Below are positions 25,441 to 37,300 of a DNA stretch of 64,000 bases, piece by piece. A model generated the notes under the pieces. That model had not been told where the DNA came from. It saw nothing but the letters and a program-made list of their open reading frames with translations, and did no database searches. Source of the stretch: Phylloscopus collybita (taxonomy: Eukaryota; Chordata; Aves; Passeriformes; Phylloscopidae); NCBI GenBank assembly GCA_027886175.1, contig JAJNNQ010000018.1, positions 20,317,001 through 20,381,000 of the forward strand. The letters are read 5' to 3'. The translations under genes and the position numbers were made by a program. Numbering within the stretch: the first letter of the stretch is position 1; each line of letters starts with the position of its first letter.

Positions 25441-27483
25441 CAGAAAATTTGAATTCTGCTGCTCTTACTATAGACGGGGTATTTTACAGAATTAGAATGC
25501 TTTATTCAGGAGAGAATTGTCAAAGTTGTAGTAGTAACAATAGTAACAAGAGCTGTATTATTTAAAACGCCCTAGGGTACTGGTCCAGATGGTTAAAATT
25601 ATTATAGAAATACAGTCATCAACACCTAATTTCCTACATAACTATAGAAAATCCTTCTATGTCAATTCTTATATAATAAATATTTATTTCTATTGATGAC
25701 ATCCTCAAATACCCAACCACTAATAAGTAATAGTGGTTAACTCAGAGACCAACACTTGAAATATTAAGTAAGGAAGTTTTTTCTCTATTGCATCAATTTA
25801 TATACCTACATTTGCTATATATTGTCTTTTTACTAAGTAGCTAAGATACAAGTGCCTTTCTTTACAGTCCTTCTGCCCATATCTTTCTTTCCCTGAATAC
25901 TGACTCTTGAATAATTTATATTGTTAGCACATAGTTTCACATCAGTAATTCTAAACTTCTTAATATCATTTATGTGTCTGTTAAAAACTTCTGCAGAGAA
26001 ATTTATTTTGGATTCCAATACTGAGTTCTCACCAATATGAAAGATAATCATCTATGCCTCATCTTTGGTGAGATACCAGCACAAATAGAAATGGTAAAAT
26101 AAAGTCCTTCATCAGTGATTTTTGCCAAGTGTAAATTGACAAGATAATGTAATTATCAATGGTATGCACATATACATATTTACTAGCACTGGGATGGCCA
26201 TATCAGACCAATGTTTAAGCATTTTATTAGGTGTATGAACAATGTGATCCCCAGATATAAATATATATATTTATGTGTTTTCACTGAGATCCAATCACAT
26301 TAAGACAAGAACATAGTATCTGTTAAAGTTCATTATATTAGAATATTACATTGTTTCAATATTGTTTTCTCTCCTTTTCTATCTGTGGCAGTTCTGTAAA
26401 CACCTTACCACTGTTTGCTGTTTTCCCACAGTATGGAACAAAGGATTGTGCCACTTTGCACATACACATGAAAGCATCAAATTTGCTTCCATCTCCAGAC
26501 AAGCTATCGGTTCCAGTCTATGTTCACCACTACCACTAGAAGCTGTGACTGGCAGGCTGGGCTTATGTTTGGCAGAGAGGGTATACTAAAAGCAGGGAGC
26601 CTGATATACAGGATGGAAATTCTCTCCATGGCAATTTCTCAGATGGTCAGATCTGCACATTGTCCTGGAAGACAGCTTCAGCTAGAAGCAAAAGAAAAGC
26701 AAAGCAAAGCCAAGGAAAGAGTCACAAAATAATCTCCAAGAATCCACTTCACATACTACTCCAGCCCCACAAAAGAGCAATGCCTCCTGTCAGACTATCA
26801 CATCCTCACTCATTAGCTTGCCACTGACAGAGGAGTTCAGCAGCCATAAATAATCCGTACCTGCTGCGCATGTTTATTTTTCTTTTGTTTGAACAATGAG
26901 AGGATATACATTACATCAATTCTGAGTTTATAGTGCTGATAAATCACACTTAAGGGAACAATGAAAACAGCACCTATTTAATAAATATGTGTTCATATCT
27001 CATATCTAATTGCTTCCAACGGGATACTAAATGCATCCCATGGAGAGAAGGGAGTACATAAGTCACAAAAGGTAAAAAAGTCTCTGTGATGCATATATTT
27101 TTCATGAGTCATAGATAAAGCTCAAGAGCAACAGTTCTTTTTGTCGCTTTGCTAACTAATGCTGCTGTCAGATGAATGAGGGAATGAGAGGAATGAGGGA
27201 CAAGCCCAGGGAGCAAACCAGATAGAAAAGCACTACTAGGAGTTAATATAATACAAATTAAAGTATAAAGGAGATTTCCCATTTCCCACCTGATAACTAA
27301 CTCTTGGAATGACCTACATGAACAGAAAGGGTATTAAATCCCACTGTTCCTACAGGAACACATTTTACTTATGCTAGGTCCACCTACAATTAGTTTGTTT
27401 ACTTATTTATATACCTACAAAAAATCTACTTTTAAACTCTCAGGTTCTTTATCTACATACTATCGACAGTGCTATGCCACAGG

Positions 27484-27511
27484 CTTCTGGGAATGCACCG
27501 AGTCCCAGAAG
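27484..27511. repeat. Perfect 9-bp inverted repeat (hairpin)
   Basis: CTTCTGGGA at 27484-27492 is followed by a 10-base loop and the exact reverse complement TCCCAGAAG at 27503-27511. The arms are more GC-rich than the surroundings. It is short enough to be chance and has no recognised role. Confidence 0.7.
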
Positions 27512-29066
27512 TTTGATCTCATGCCAAGGCTAGTGCACTCAGATTTTTGACTTTAATGACATTTGTGTTTCTCTTTAGCAGAATTTGTGAAAATTCTGCT
27601 AGTTTCACCATTTCTAAGATAGCTGATCTGAACTGGATCTTATACGGTTCCTCACAAAAGTGGTAAGTATGAGTTCCTCACCACCCTCTAGTTCCAGCAG
27701 CTGTACAAAAAAGGTTTGTATCAGAAACTGAATAGGAGTGAAGAAGACCTGGACCCTTAGGTGAAGATAAATATTTCTGGAGAACTTAAGTATCTACAAG
27801 TTCTTGGGTTTAGCAAAAAGACCCTGATAAAAAGAATAATTAAATAGGCAATATTTATCTTATACTGTAGCTCTCAAACACAAGACTTCACACAAATCTG
27901 TCTCATGCACTTGTAAAATGATCACTAAAAATAAAACTGATTTTTTAAAAACTTCCAATCACAGAGATAAGCTTAGTATTTTAAAGAGAAAGCAATTCAT
28001 GTCTGTTTGGAATTCTCTAAGGAAAGGTCTACTTTGGCCATATAAAGATGAGGCAGGCTTTAGTCTCCCATCTGTAGCAGTAGAGTCCTTTTCTCCTAGG
28101 GAGATCAGCTGGTTACAGAAAATGAGGCTGACTGACAGACAGCTTGGGATGCACAGGGCTGAGATATTTACCATTTTTGGATTCTAACGTGAACTAAGGC
28201 CAGAAACAAAGGTAAGGCACTCCTGGTATCCCACATCATCCTGTTTATGCATGCTGGGTCCTGATAAGTAATTTAAAAGCTTAGCTGTCATATTTTTAGG
28301 GATAAAATCTTGCTGCTCAGGTACCATGAGTGCAAGACTCATTCTAATTCTGAGATCCTCCATGAAGAATCTAGATGCAAGCAATATGCAACTTTATCAC
28401 GCAGGTTTGATGCCTTTTGGAGGCAGACAGAAGGTTAGAAAAGAAAGTCCTACCAAATACAGAAAAAAAATAATGTCAATATTTCTGGGGTTTAGGATCC
28501 CTTTAGCCTGAAGGATTTACGAGTGTCTTAGAACTGTGTGAGGCAGTCCTGAGTTACTTCTTTCTGTTACTGTTTTCATTCCCTTCCTCACTTAACACGG
28601 CCCATTTGCCAGGCTGAATTAATGAGTGCAGAGCCAGCAAGTAAACTTCCTCACCAGGAGGTTTTGTTCTCAAGACCTCTCAAACCAAGCAACACAGACT
28701 GCTTCTGTTGAGTAAACATGTAGGCTGATACCACATTTATCTTCATTTGGTAGCATTTAAAGCCTAGCAAAGGAATACAGCACTACTCTAATCAGTAAGA
28801 ATGATGCTATCATTATGTTGTTCCAGTGGCTACAAGATAATTAATGTTTAGTGATAGACACATTCAAAATAAAATTAATTATGTCATTAATGATTTTAAT
28901 TAACTTCAAATGCTTCTGTGTTTTCCAATAAGTTCCTATATCTAGGAATAAAGCTAACCACAATTTGTAACTCTTAATCTCTTCCTGCATTTATTTATTT
29001 ATTGAGCTCTGAAAAGGCACCTATGGAAGTTAACTTGAGATTATTTCTATTAACTGTTTTATTCAA

Positions 29067-29140
29067 TTTTGTTGGTGGGGTTTCTGGTTTTTTGAGGGGG
29101 TTTTTTTGGTTTGTTTGTTTGGGGTTTTTTTTTGTTTTTT
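29067..29140. repeat. T/G-rich low-complexity tract
   Basis: The forward strand is almost purely T and G over this stretch, with runs such as GAGGGGGTTTTTTTGG and GGTTTGTTTGTTTGGGG. Similar, shorter tracts occur at about 2798-2820, 8643-8722 and 23408-23451. Such tracts are common in bird noncoding DNA. Confidence 0.75.
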
Positions 29141-29219
29141 ACTTCATAATGATAAAATTTGAATAACAAAATAATTAGATGCATCTAATGTGCTCAGTAT
29201 GTTTCACCATAACTCTGGT

Positions 29220-29714
29220 CTACTGCATGCAGTCAGCCCTGAACAGAATTCTTTCACCATGAGCAGAAAATGAAGTTAAATGCCTCTCCAATAACTTTAA
29301 AGAGTGATTTAATGGTCTTGGGGAGGATTTATTTTCTTTGTTGTTGCTAGAATCAGGCTGAAACTCCCATAGTCTTACTGGATTACTTGTCTTTTGGGAA
29401 AGAAAGCAGATACAAATTTTCTCCTTATCTTCCCACCACTTCTCATTTAGAAGTACTTTTCTTTCAAAGTAGACTTTTTTGTTGTTGTTGTTGAATACAG
29501 TTCTGACTCTGACAAATACTCTTCTGACAGTACCATGGAGGTTATTAACTGATGCACAAAGAAAAGCAGAGTTCATAGGCAGTCCAAGCTCCTTTGTAAC
29601 ATATGCCTCAAACATGAGAGCCTTAAAGAAAGACAAAAAAGTCCTAATGTTGTGTCTTCTGATTACGGCTTCTCTTGTAAAAGCTATTTCAAAATTTAGA
29701 TAATTTGGGATCAA
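29220..29714 (-). other. 164-codon open reading frame, unrecognised
   Basis: This is the longest open frame in the window, reading in reverse from 29714 to 29220. I recognise no domain. The translation is rich in basic and polar residues, has a short NNNN run encoded by a GTT repeat on the forward strand, and lacks a signal peptide or membrane segment. There are no neighbouring exons or CpG-rich promoter to support it. It may be chance, or a remnant of an old coding exon or retrocopy. Confidence 0.15.
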
Positions 29715-32144
29715 TTAAGAACAGTTTAAAATCACTGTGATTGGTGATGGAGAAGCTTTTAAAGCAGCATTATATTTGGACTTGCCAAAATATACAAATA
29801 GCTGAATTTAATGCTTAAGACTAGCTCTAATACAGTAATCTGAGTTACAAAAACTTTCCTTTCTGTTGCTATCCATCATCTCATTTTTAATTAATAAACT
29901 AATATATAAAATTAAATTATTGTATATTATAACATGTAATATGTAAAATTATATAATATGTAACATCGTATATAATATACTTTTTTCTTTGTAATCTCAG
30001 GACTCCTTGAAGATTGACTTATATTGTTTGAAATTGATAGGTCATGGAAGTCAGGTGCAAGATTGTATTGCCTTTAATAAAGGTCCTATGCATTGTTATT
30101 TCAATTCTGTGCAGTAAAAAGGAAGAGCTAAATACCTGAGCTTTTGTACCACAGAATCCAAGACTAGAATTTTATCACACTTAACATGCTTAATTATTTA
30201 TATGGATTTAACATGACATCAGTAGTAAAGATGAAGCACATATTTATCCGAAGAAGACTAAAGCTAATGGTGAGAAGTGTCAGAGACATACTTGCTGCAG
30301 GAAATAAGCTCTGGAAGGCTTCTGAACCACATTCCACAGTTATTGTAGTTCTGTGGGCAGTCACAACACTTGTCACAAAGAAAAAACTGCCTGAGAAAAG
30401 TTCCAAAATCTAGATGAAGACTAAAACAAAGATTGGTTTCTGAATCCCAGTTAGGGTCAGGTATGCAACAATAGACCAATTGGTTTGTTTGTCAAACTGA
30501 AGAAACAAGACTTTCAAGTGGCATAGGAGTTTTTTTAATCACCATCTGCAGCGTTCAGAAGATATAAGGACATCCTGGGGGAGACAGAGCTCTGAAAGCC
30601 CAAATTTGGGATAGGGTGCCTCTATAGGGTAAAGCAGTGATCATGTCTTTCAGCAAATGCACTGTGGGGCGAAAACTCCATTTAGGTTTTAGGCCAAAGT
30701 TGGGGACAATTTCCAAGAAAATACTAATTTCAAACTGGGCAAGACAAAATAGTGGAACCTATCCCACAAAAGATAGAACTGCACTGGCAGGGATGTGAAA
30801 TATTTCTCATCTTTCTTCAAGATGTGCAAAGGCAGAGAGTATAAAGGAAAGCTCGGCACTCGGGGTGTCACCCAATCCAAGTGAGGGTTCCTTCTTCGGC
30901 ACTCTTGTTCTAGCAAACTAAAAAGCCAGGCTTTACTCTGTTTTTGGGTCTTCTTCTTTTTTTGGAAAATGTAAGCTCTTGATACAAGGAGATGCTTCAT
31001 TGTGTGGGTAAGTGATCAGAGAATTTGGCAGGAAGAACAGAGCTGAAAATTGCTCACCCAAAAGCAGTCCAATGATCAGAAGTGCAGATTCACTACAAAT
31101 ATCACTACTTGCTTTTTATCCCCAGTTCTTAAAGCTCAAGTAGCACACCACTTTTCCCTTAGTTACTATCTAACTAAAAACCTTGTAAATACACCTGCCC
31201 CACATCAACTTGATCATTCTGGGTGCAAGATACCCTTAAGTGTTCTTTCACACCTGGTCTAGGAGGTGCCTTACTTTTCCCAGCAGAATAATTCAATAAG
31301 CCTAAGAAAGAAGTTCTTGACATAGGCATCTTACATAAGTGGGAGAGAACTGTATAAGAAGTTCTGAGAGGAAAATATAATACAGGAATTATATCATCTT
31401 TGAGAATTTTGTGGTGATAATCTTTCGTACTTCAGCAGAACTTAATTTTTTCCACTGTGTACAGCTAACACAGCTATGATAAGGAAGATTAAAACTAAAT
31501 TACTTTCATTAGTGACTCTTTTACCTCTCATTGGTTTTCATATCCACTTCTCATGTTTTGTCTTAATCAAATAATGATTCTTTGTGTTATCCCCTGCAAA
31601 CAGAGCTCTGCAAAGAATTTCAGTGAAATTAATGATTTCATTTCTATAAAATAAAGAGGCAAGGTCTGGTACTTTTAACTGCTTGGAGACAAAGTCATGT
31701 AAAAGGTCCTGCAGTGGAATGGAGAACATGCATTTTTCAGTAATGTAAATAATAAGTAATAATAAGAAAATGAACCTACTTTAAAATCCTCCTTTAATGA
31801 TGTTGGCTAGGAATTCATACTTTGCAGCTTAGCCATGACAACTGATGAAATCAGTGCTTGCTTTTCTCTCCCATAAATTCATTCTTAGATGGTTATAAGT
31901 TTAGCATTACATTTTAACACACACAGCAAAAATAAAAGACTTCATATATCCATCCTGACATGCTTACAATATTATTTTAATGTGTCTATTTTAATCTTAT
32001 CAACCTCATCACATTGGTATTTAGAAACTGCAGTTTATATCTGAAAAAGCAACACTATGATGCTTCTGTCTGTAAGACTTTCTCTACTGTTTGAACTCAG
32101 CAGTGTATGTTAAAGAAAGACCGAAACCATTGCAGTGTCCACCT
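29715..32144. other. Noncoding DNA with an extreme AT stretch
   Basis: An almost pure A/T stretch lies at about 29887-29980 and contains many ATATAA and TAATAT words but no clean repeat unit. The stretch around 30840-30910 is locally GC-richer and contains CTCGGCACTCGGGGTGTCAC. I considered it as possible LTR debris but could not support that. No gene was recognised. Confidence 0.5.
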
Positions 32145-32657
32145 TGTTAGAGGGTAGAAATGAGCCAAGACACAGACTCCTTCTTTATCACAGCATGAAA
32201 AGGGTTCTGGTTTACTCCTCTTTACAGCTCAGCCATCCTGACTCCAATCAGTCACTGACTCTGGCTGCAGCAAGCTCCTACTGTAGGTTTCCCTTACAGC
32301 CTCTGACTGCTGGTTATTTCCTGCTAAACTCTGACTGCATGGGTTAGTTTGCAGACTCTGACTGCAGGCTTTTACCCAGCTAGACTGTGGCTGCAGGTTC
32401 CAACAACAGGCTCTAACTGCAGACCCAGATGGACCTCAAAGCAGTGATTCTCATTCTCTCATCCTTCTTTTCTCATCTTCTCATTCCCTCCTCCTCAAGG
32501 TTCTTCCTCTATAATCCACCCCTCCTCAGCCAACCCCCTCCCTTTTATCACACTTTATTGGACATAGCTGTGACTCATCAGGGGCAAGGCTATATTGGGT
32601 AATTAACACAGTTGTTACTTAACAGGGGCAAGGTCACCTGTATTCCCTTCTCCTACA
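32145..32657 (-). mobile_element. Solo-LTR-like element of an avian endogenous retrovirus
   Basis: Read on the reverse strand, the element begins TGTAGGAGAAGGG and ends CCCTCTAACA, the canonical TG...CA ends of an LTR, with a length of about 513 bp. In sense order it has an upstream part with a duplicated GCCCCTG word and an AP-1-type TGAGTCA. Next come a CCAAT box in CCAATAAAGTG and a TATA-like GTGATAAAAGGG. A long transcribed part then carries a degenerate array of about 27-bp units (32256-32422 on the forward strand). No gag, pol or env frame lies beside it, which suggests loss of the provirus by LTR-LTR recombination. The bases flanking the assumed ends do not form a clear target-site duplication, so the boundaries may be off by several bases. 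Confidence 0.7.
32256..32422 (-). repeat. Degenerate tandem array of about 27-bp units inside the LTR
   Basis: Six copies of a word close to CTCTGACTGCAG start near 32259, 32300, 32329, 32356, 32385 and 32411 on the forward strand. Successive spacings are about 41, 29, 27, 29 and 26 bp. The spacer sequences are diverged but T/C-rich. In the sense of the LTR the array lies downstream of the TATA-like box, so it would be part of the transcribed leader. Confidence 0.7.
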
Positions 32658-34244
32658 GAAATCACTGAAATCTCCGTAAACCTGGATTTTACACTCCTGT
32701 AAGCAGACACTGTGCATTTGCTATAGTCTTGACAGCATACTTCAACGTCCTACAGATGTGCCATCACACCTCTCCCAGCACTCTTTGAGGTTGAAATACT
32801 CCTACCTGCAGCCACAAATGCTGGGTTAGTGGCTCAAATAATTCTGTTTTCTCATAAACCGGATTCCTCAGATAAGTCCAGATACACTTTATTTTGATGA
32901 CGGAATCCATTACTGATCTAAAACTGGGGATCTGTAAAAAGTCATTTCTAGAATATGGCAAATAAAATTTTTACCTGTATCTTATTAGTCCAAACAAAAT
33001 CAAAATATAGATCCTTATCAATTTACTAGCCCAATTCCTTCACCTCTGTTTTCTACAAAACTTTAATCTCCCCATCCCAGGGCCCTTCTTAACCTGTCCC
33101 TGATTAAGGTCCACATTGTTCTTCTTTGGTATACTTAGTGCAGTATTTTATTCCAGCTGGCCCAGCTCATTACACTCATCAGTGTTCATGTAAAGATAGC
33201 CATATCACAAAGGGACCAATTTTCATTGCATCATTCAAATCATTGTTATCTCCACTGCCTATCCATCACTAGAAAATTCATCACCCCCAATTAGAAGCCC
33301 TGCTGTTTCTACATCACACTTTATGTTTGAAAATGACATTATTCATAATGTGCTCCCCCACAACTTTTGGCTAACAAACAGGCTCTCAGGGGAAACCAAA
33401 TTGACAGGGTTGAAACCTAGACAATAAAAGCTTAATTATTATAAGCAATGATGGTATTTAATAATTGTGATCTCACTGGGAACAATTTCGAAGAAGAATC
33501 ACTTTTGCTTCATTACAATGTGTGAGTGATGATACTAATAAAGGCTCATATGAGGAACTCCCAGCCTGCTTCCCACAACAAACATTAATTATTTTTCCAC
33601 AAAATGCCAAAGCTGGGAAGCCAATGAGCAAGGATTTAGTTGTGCTTGGCTGGATTATGCATTCTCTGTAATATAAATAATAAAGAAAATCAAGGGCTAC
33701 TACATACAGGATGAGGGAGAGTCATGGATGGTCCATTCTTTCAAAGTAAGGGAAGCAAAACCAGCCTAAATAGACCTGTTCTCTGGAAATTATGAAAGTA
33801 GCAAGCTTAGCAAATTAATTGCCTTAAAATTAATACCTTCACACTTCCTTCTTCCCTTTTTCCCCAGCTCAGCAGACATGTGACTAATGATGTTTTCTCC
33901 CCCATCAAATTGGAGAGTAAACACAAGTCCTTTCAGTGTGAGATGTAGGCTGGAAATCAAACCCTGCTATTGTGAGTCTTGCCTGGAGGCAGGGAAAAAA
34001 GTCAAACAGGAACAGATAGGACTTACTTCAAAGACTGATTCAAATGTCCTGTTAAGTAAAGTGGAAGCTATCACTAAATTGGAAGCTATCTGTTTCTTTC
34101 CTTGATTGTAAGTAAATTTGGCTTCCTTGGTAGGGAGTGACACAGGCCTACCTAAAAACTTTTAGTTAAATTGCCTTAAAAAATATCAGGCAGATTTCTT
34201 AATGCAGTACTGGATTTGTTAGTTTTGAAATATTTGTTTTCTTC
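32658..34244. other. Noncoding, unique-looking DNA
   Basis: No gene or known repeat was recognised. The stretch at about 33420-33690 is dense in TAAT, ATTA and AATAAA words (for example GCTTAATTATTATAAGC and ACATTAATTATTTTTCC), which gives it the look of a conserved noncoding element. That impression is untested. Confidence 0.5.
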
Positions 34245-34368
34245 TTTTCTTTTCTTTTCTTTTCTTTTCTTTTCTTTTCTTTTCTTCTCTTCTCTTCTCT
34301 TCTCTTCTCTTCTCTTCTCTTCTCTTCTCTTCTCTTCTCTTCTCTTCTCTTCTCTTCTCTTCTCTTCT
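34245..34368. repeat. Two-part pentanucleotide array (TTTTC)8 then (TTCTC)16
   Basis: Eight uninterrupted TTTTC units at 34245-34284 pass directly into sixteen uninterrupted TTCTC units at 34285-34364, plus a partial unit. The forward strand is purely pyrimidine throughout. The two units differ by one base at a fixed position, so the second half probably arose by a T-to-C change in one unit that then expanded. The open frame running through the array is an artefact of the repeat. Confidence 0.97.
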
Positions 34369-34369
34369 G

Positions 34370-37300
34370 TGGAAAAATGCTTATGTGAAATCTTCTGCCA
34401 AAAATATTTTAAATGGGAACAAAATATGTAAAAAAATTTTTAAACTGCAGTATTACATGTCAAAGAGAAAAAGTGAAAAACTGTTTTTTACCTCTCTGGG
34501 TGAGGTTGTTCTGTGGCATTTACTGGGTCAAGATGATCTAGGTGGTCTAGGTTTCTACAGCTAGAAAAAAGATAACTAGCATTCAAAAATTCAAAGGCAC
34601 CAGAGAAAAAGAAAAGGATGTGCTGCAAGACTGATGTCAAATTTTTGTTCTAATCAAACTTTGTTGATCATTATATCTGGTTCTTTTATTCAGCCTAGTG
34701 TAAAAATAGACATTACAATCATTTGTTGATCTAAAAGAAATCTGCTCCAAACATTAAATGAGTGAGAGTGACACAAGACAGAACACCTTTCTTCACAGGG
34801 CACAGGTTAGGAGAACAGAGCAATGGGGAATTTGCTCTTAATGGAGATGGACAGCCTACAACCCACAGAACAATCATTCAAATTCTATGAGATTCAGTAC
34901 CAAAAAGAAATCTTTTATCAAAAATTTAACCAGTGCATGAACCAGACTGTAAAATGGGAAATAGCATTTGCACAAAGAAGAACTTTTAAAGAACAGTTGT
35001 TCTTTATTGAGACAAGACATTTTGTGCATTTTGAATGCATACAAGCACTGTTGTAACCACCCATCATTTTGAAAACAGCTATAAGCAGTGGGGAGGAACT
35101 GGCCAGGCACATGCAGAGCCAGAAACCTGCACACTATCTGGAGACTATGTTTATGCCCATACCTTGCTTTCTAAAAAGAACAAAAAATAAAGAAAATCAT
35201 ACCAATAAAAGCTTTTGAAGGTGCTTTTGATTTTGCTGAGAAATGTGTGAGAAAGGGAAATAGTAAATGAAAGTGGACCCACCACCTCACAAGGATTCTC
35301 AAAAAGAGCTTTTTTTTAAAAAAAAGAATAAAGGTGCAAGAGGATTTTCTGCATTTGTAAAAATACATTACAGTCAGTGCTACAGCTTGTTCTTTAAAAG
35401 AAAATAAACCCTGAAAAAGCCTTATATATAATAGATGGTTTCTCTTTTGCATTGGAGAATCACTGAAAAAAAATTATAATTATTTTTAAGCAAAATTCTT
35501 TTAATGTGTCATGCTCCTGCAAAGGTGTAATGGGTCCAACCTAATAAAAAATACTCTGTGTAGACTTCCATATTTTTCAAATCATTATACAAGAAACAGA
35601 CAATTATCAAAATTAGCCGAAATTGATAGATGAGGGGAATGCTGTATTGCTGTATACTCCACCATAAGAGACCGGCATATATTACAGTGGCTCATGAAAT
35701 CCCACAGGAAAGATTAATTTCAACTGCACTGGATTTAAAGCTCTTCCATAAAAATCAGAAAGTGGTGGAATGGCCATAAACAAAGGTCAGTGAAAATGCA
35801 TAGAAACACAGTTCATCACAATGAGCTGGATGGGTCTAGCAATTACTGTATCGATCACTACTATTCTCATTTACAACTTCATCAGCACAGGGAAAGGAAA
35901 GCCAGGAATTTGCTGCATTTGTTTTCTTTTTAACTTATTTAGACTCTTCTTATGGCCCTGTTGCATTTGCCTCCTGCAAATATTCTAGGAAATTAGTTTA
36001 CTGGAAGAAGTTTGCATCGTTCAAATAAAAAATTTTAAATTAAGATAAATGTTTACGGAATACAAATCAATAAAAAAACCTGGGTATTTGCACCAAGAAA
36101 GAGATTCTAGAATCACTGCTAATCCAGTCCAAAATAAAAATAGCCTGACCACGAGAAACAGCTTTTCATATGATTTAGCAAATAACTTAAATGGAAGGAA
36201 TTAAATGTTTGAGCAGTTTAGCTCTCCTCAACCAACCTAAAACAATAATTACTAGGAAATTATGTCTGAGAAAATATTGTCCTATTTGTTCAAAACATTG
36301 TATTTTGGAGTTCTGATAGATCTTTCCTATTCACATGAAAAAAAAAATCTTGAAACAAAGACAGCAAAAAACAGAAGATATTTTTCCTCTAGACCTGTTT
36401 CGTTAGTGTACTCCTGCGCTTCAAAGCTTAAAGAGAAAGACCACAAAGTTTCGTTTCTCACAACTACTAAATCTACTCTTTAAAAGGTTTTGGCAGAAAT
36501 TACTTCTATTCCTTCACAGGGACATATTTTTCTTTCTCTTTAATTTCTGGTACATTCATAACTTACAGGTATTACCCTTTGCCATAGTACTTGTCAAACT
36601 TAACACCAAAGTCTGGATTTGCTTGTTACTGTAGTAATGCTTTGAAGAGCCTTCCTCTGTTTTGTTACTGAAATAGACTAATTTATTCTCCAAAGATCCT
36701 AAAAGAAAACTGCATTGCACATTTTTCAGCTCTAACCAGGTCTGTAACTGTGAATAAATCAAAGGCCTACCCTATGGTAGTCATGAGTAATATCCAGAAT
36801 ACTTACTTCCATGGATAATTCAGAAGAGAAAAAAAGACAAAAATCCTCCAGTAAATTATTCACTTCAAATTATTCTCCCACATCTCATTTCCATCAGTAA
36901 CTAAATAATCTACCTGTGTAAGGCTATTTTATTCTAAACCCACCACTGTAGTTATTTAAGAGCTACAACAAATGATGATCATTGGAAAAATAATTTAAGA
37001 ACAAATTGTGCCACATTGAATCCTACCTGGCTGAACATAACAGCTAGGTTTCATCCTCTTTAATTTCCATTTCCTAGGTAAAATACACACTAGAGATCCT
37101 AGATACTCTCTAATCAGTAGGGCTGGAATAGCAGTTCCAAACTATTTGGCCTACCATCTGAGTTTCCAAAAAATGTTCCACAAAGCTTCCTTATCACCCT
37201 AAACTCACCACAATATCTTGCATTATGAGACCTCTTCTTGACTCTATGACATCTTCAACTCATCTTATTGTTAGATTTGTGAAAGAAGATGTTAAATCAA

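Larger units (their letters stand above)
25442..29219. other. Noncoding, unique-looking DNA
   Basis: No gene or dispersed repeat was recognised. A perfect AT palindrome (ATAAATATATATATTTAT) lies near 26257. A 9-bp GC-rich hairpin lies at 27484-27511. A cluster of TAAT/ATTA cores lies at about 28840-28915, and a T/G-rich simple run at about 29067-29140. The stretch around 26820-26920 is slightly less AT-rich and contains rare CpG words, but nothing identifies it. Confidence 0.5.

Noticed and set aside
25059..25565. Several open frames of 70-97 codons on both strands
   Set aside because: They lie in or run out of the CR1 copy at 25045-25440, and their translations are CR1 noncoding-like or chance.
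26257..26274. Perfect 18-bp AT palindrome
   Set aside because: It is an alternating AT low-complexity run, where palindromes arise trivially.
30840..30910. GC-richer patch considered as LTR debris
   Set aside because: No promoter, polyadenylation signal or end motif could be placed in the right order.
34216..34431. Phe/Ser/Leu-rich open frame
   Set aside because: It is the translation of the TTTTC/TTCTC array, not a gene.
35310..35327. Perfect palindrome of C, T8, A8, G
   Set aside because: It is a junction of two homopolymer runs rather than a specific structure.
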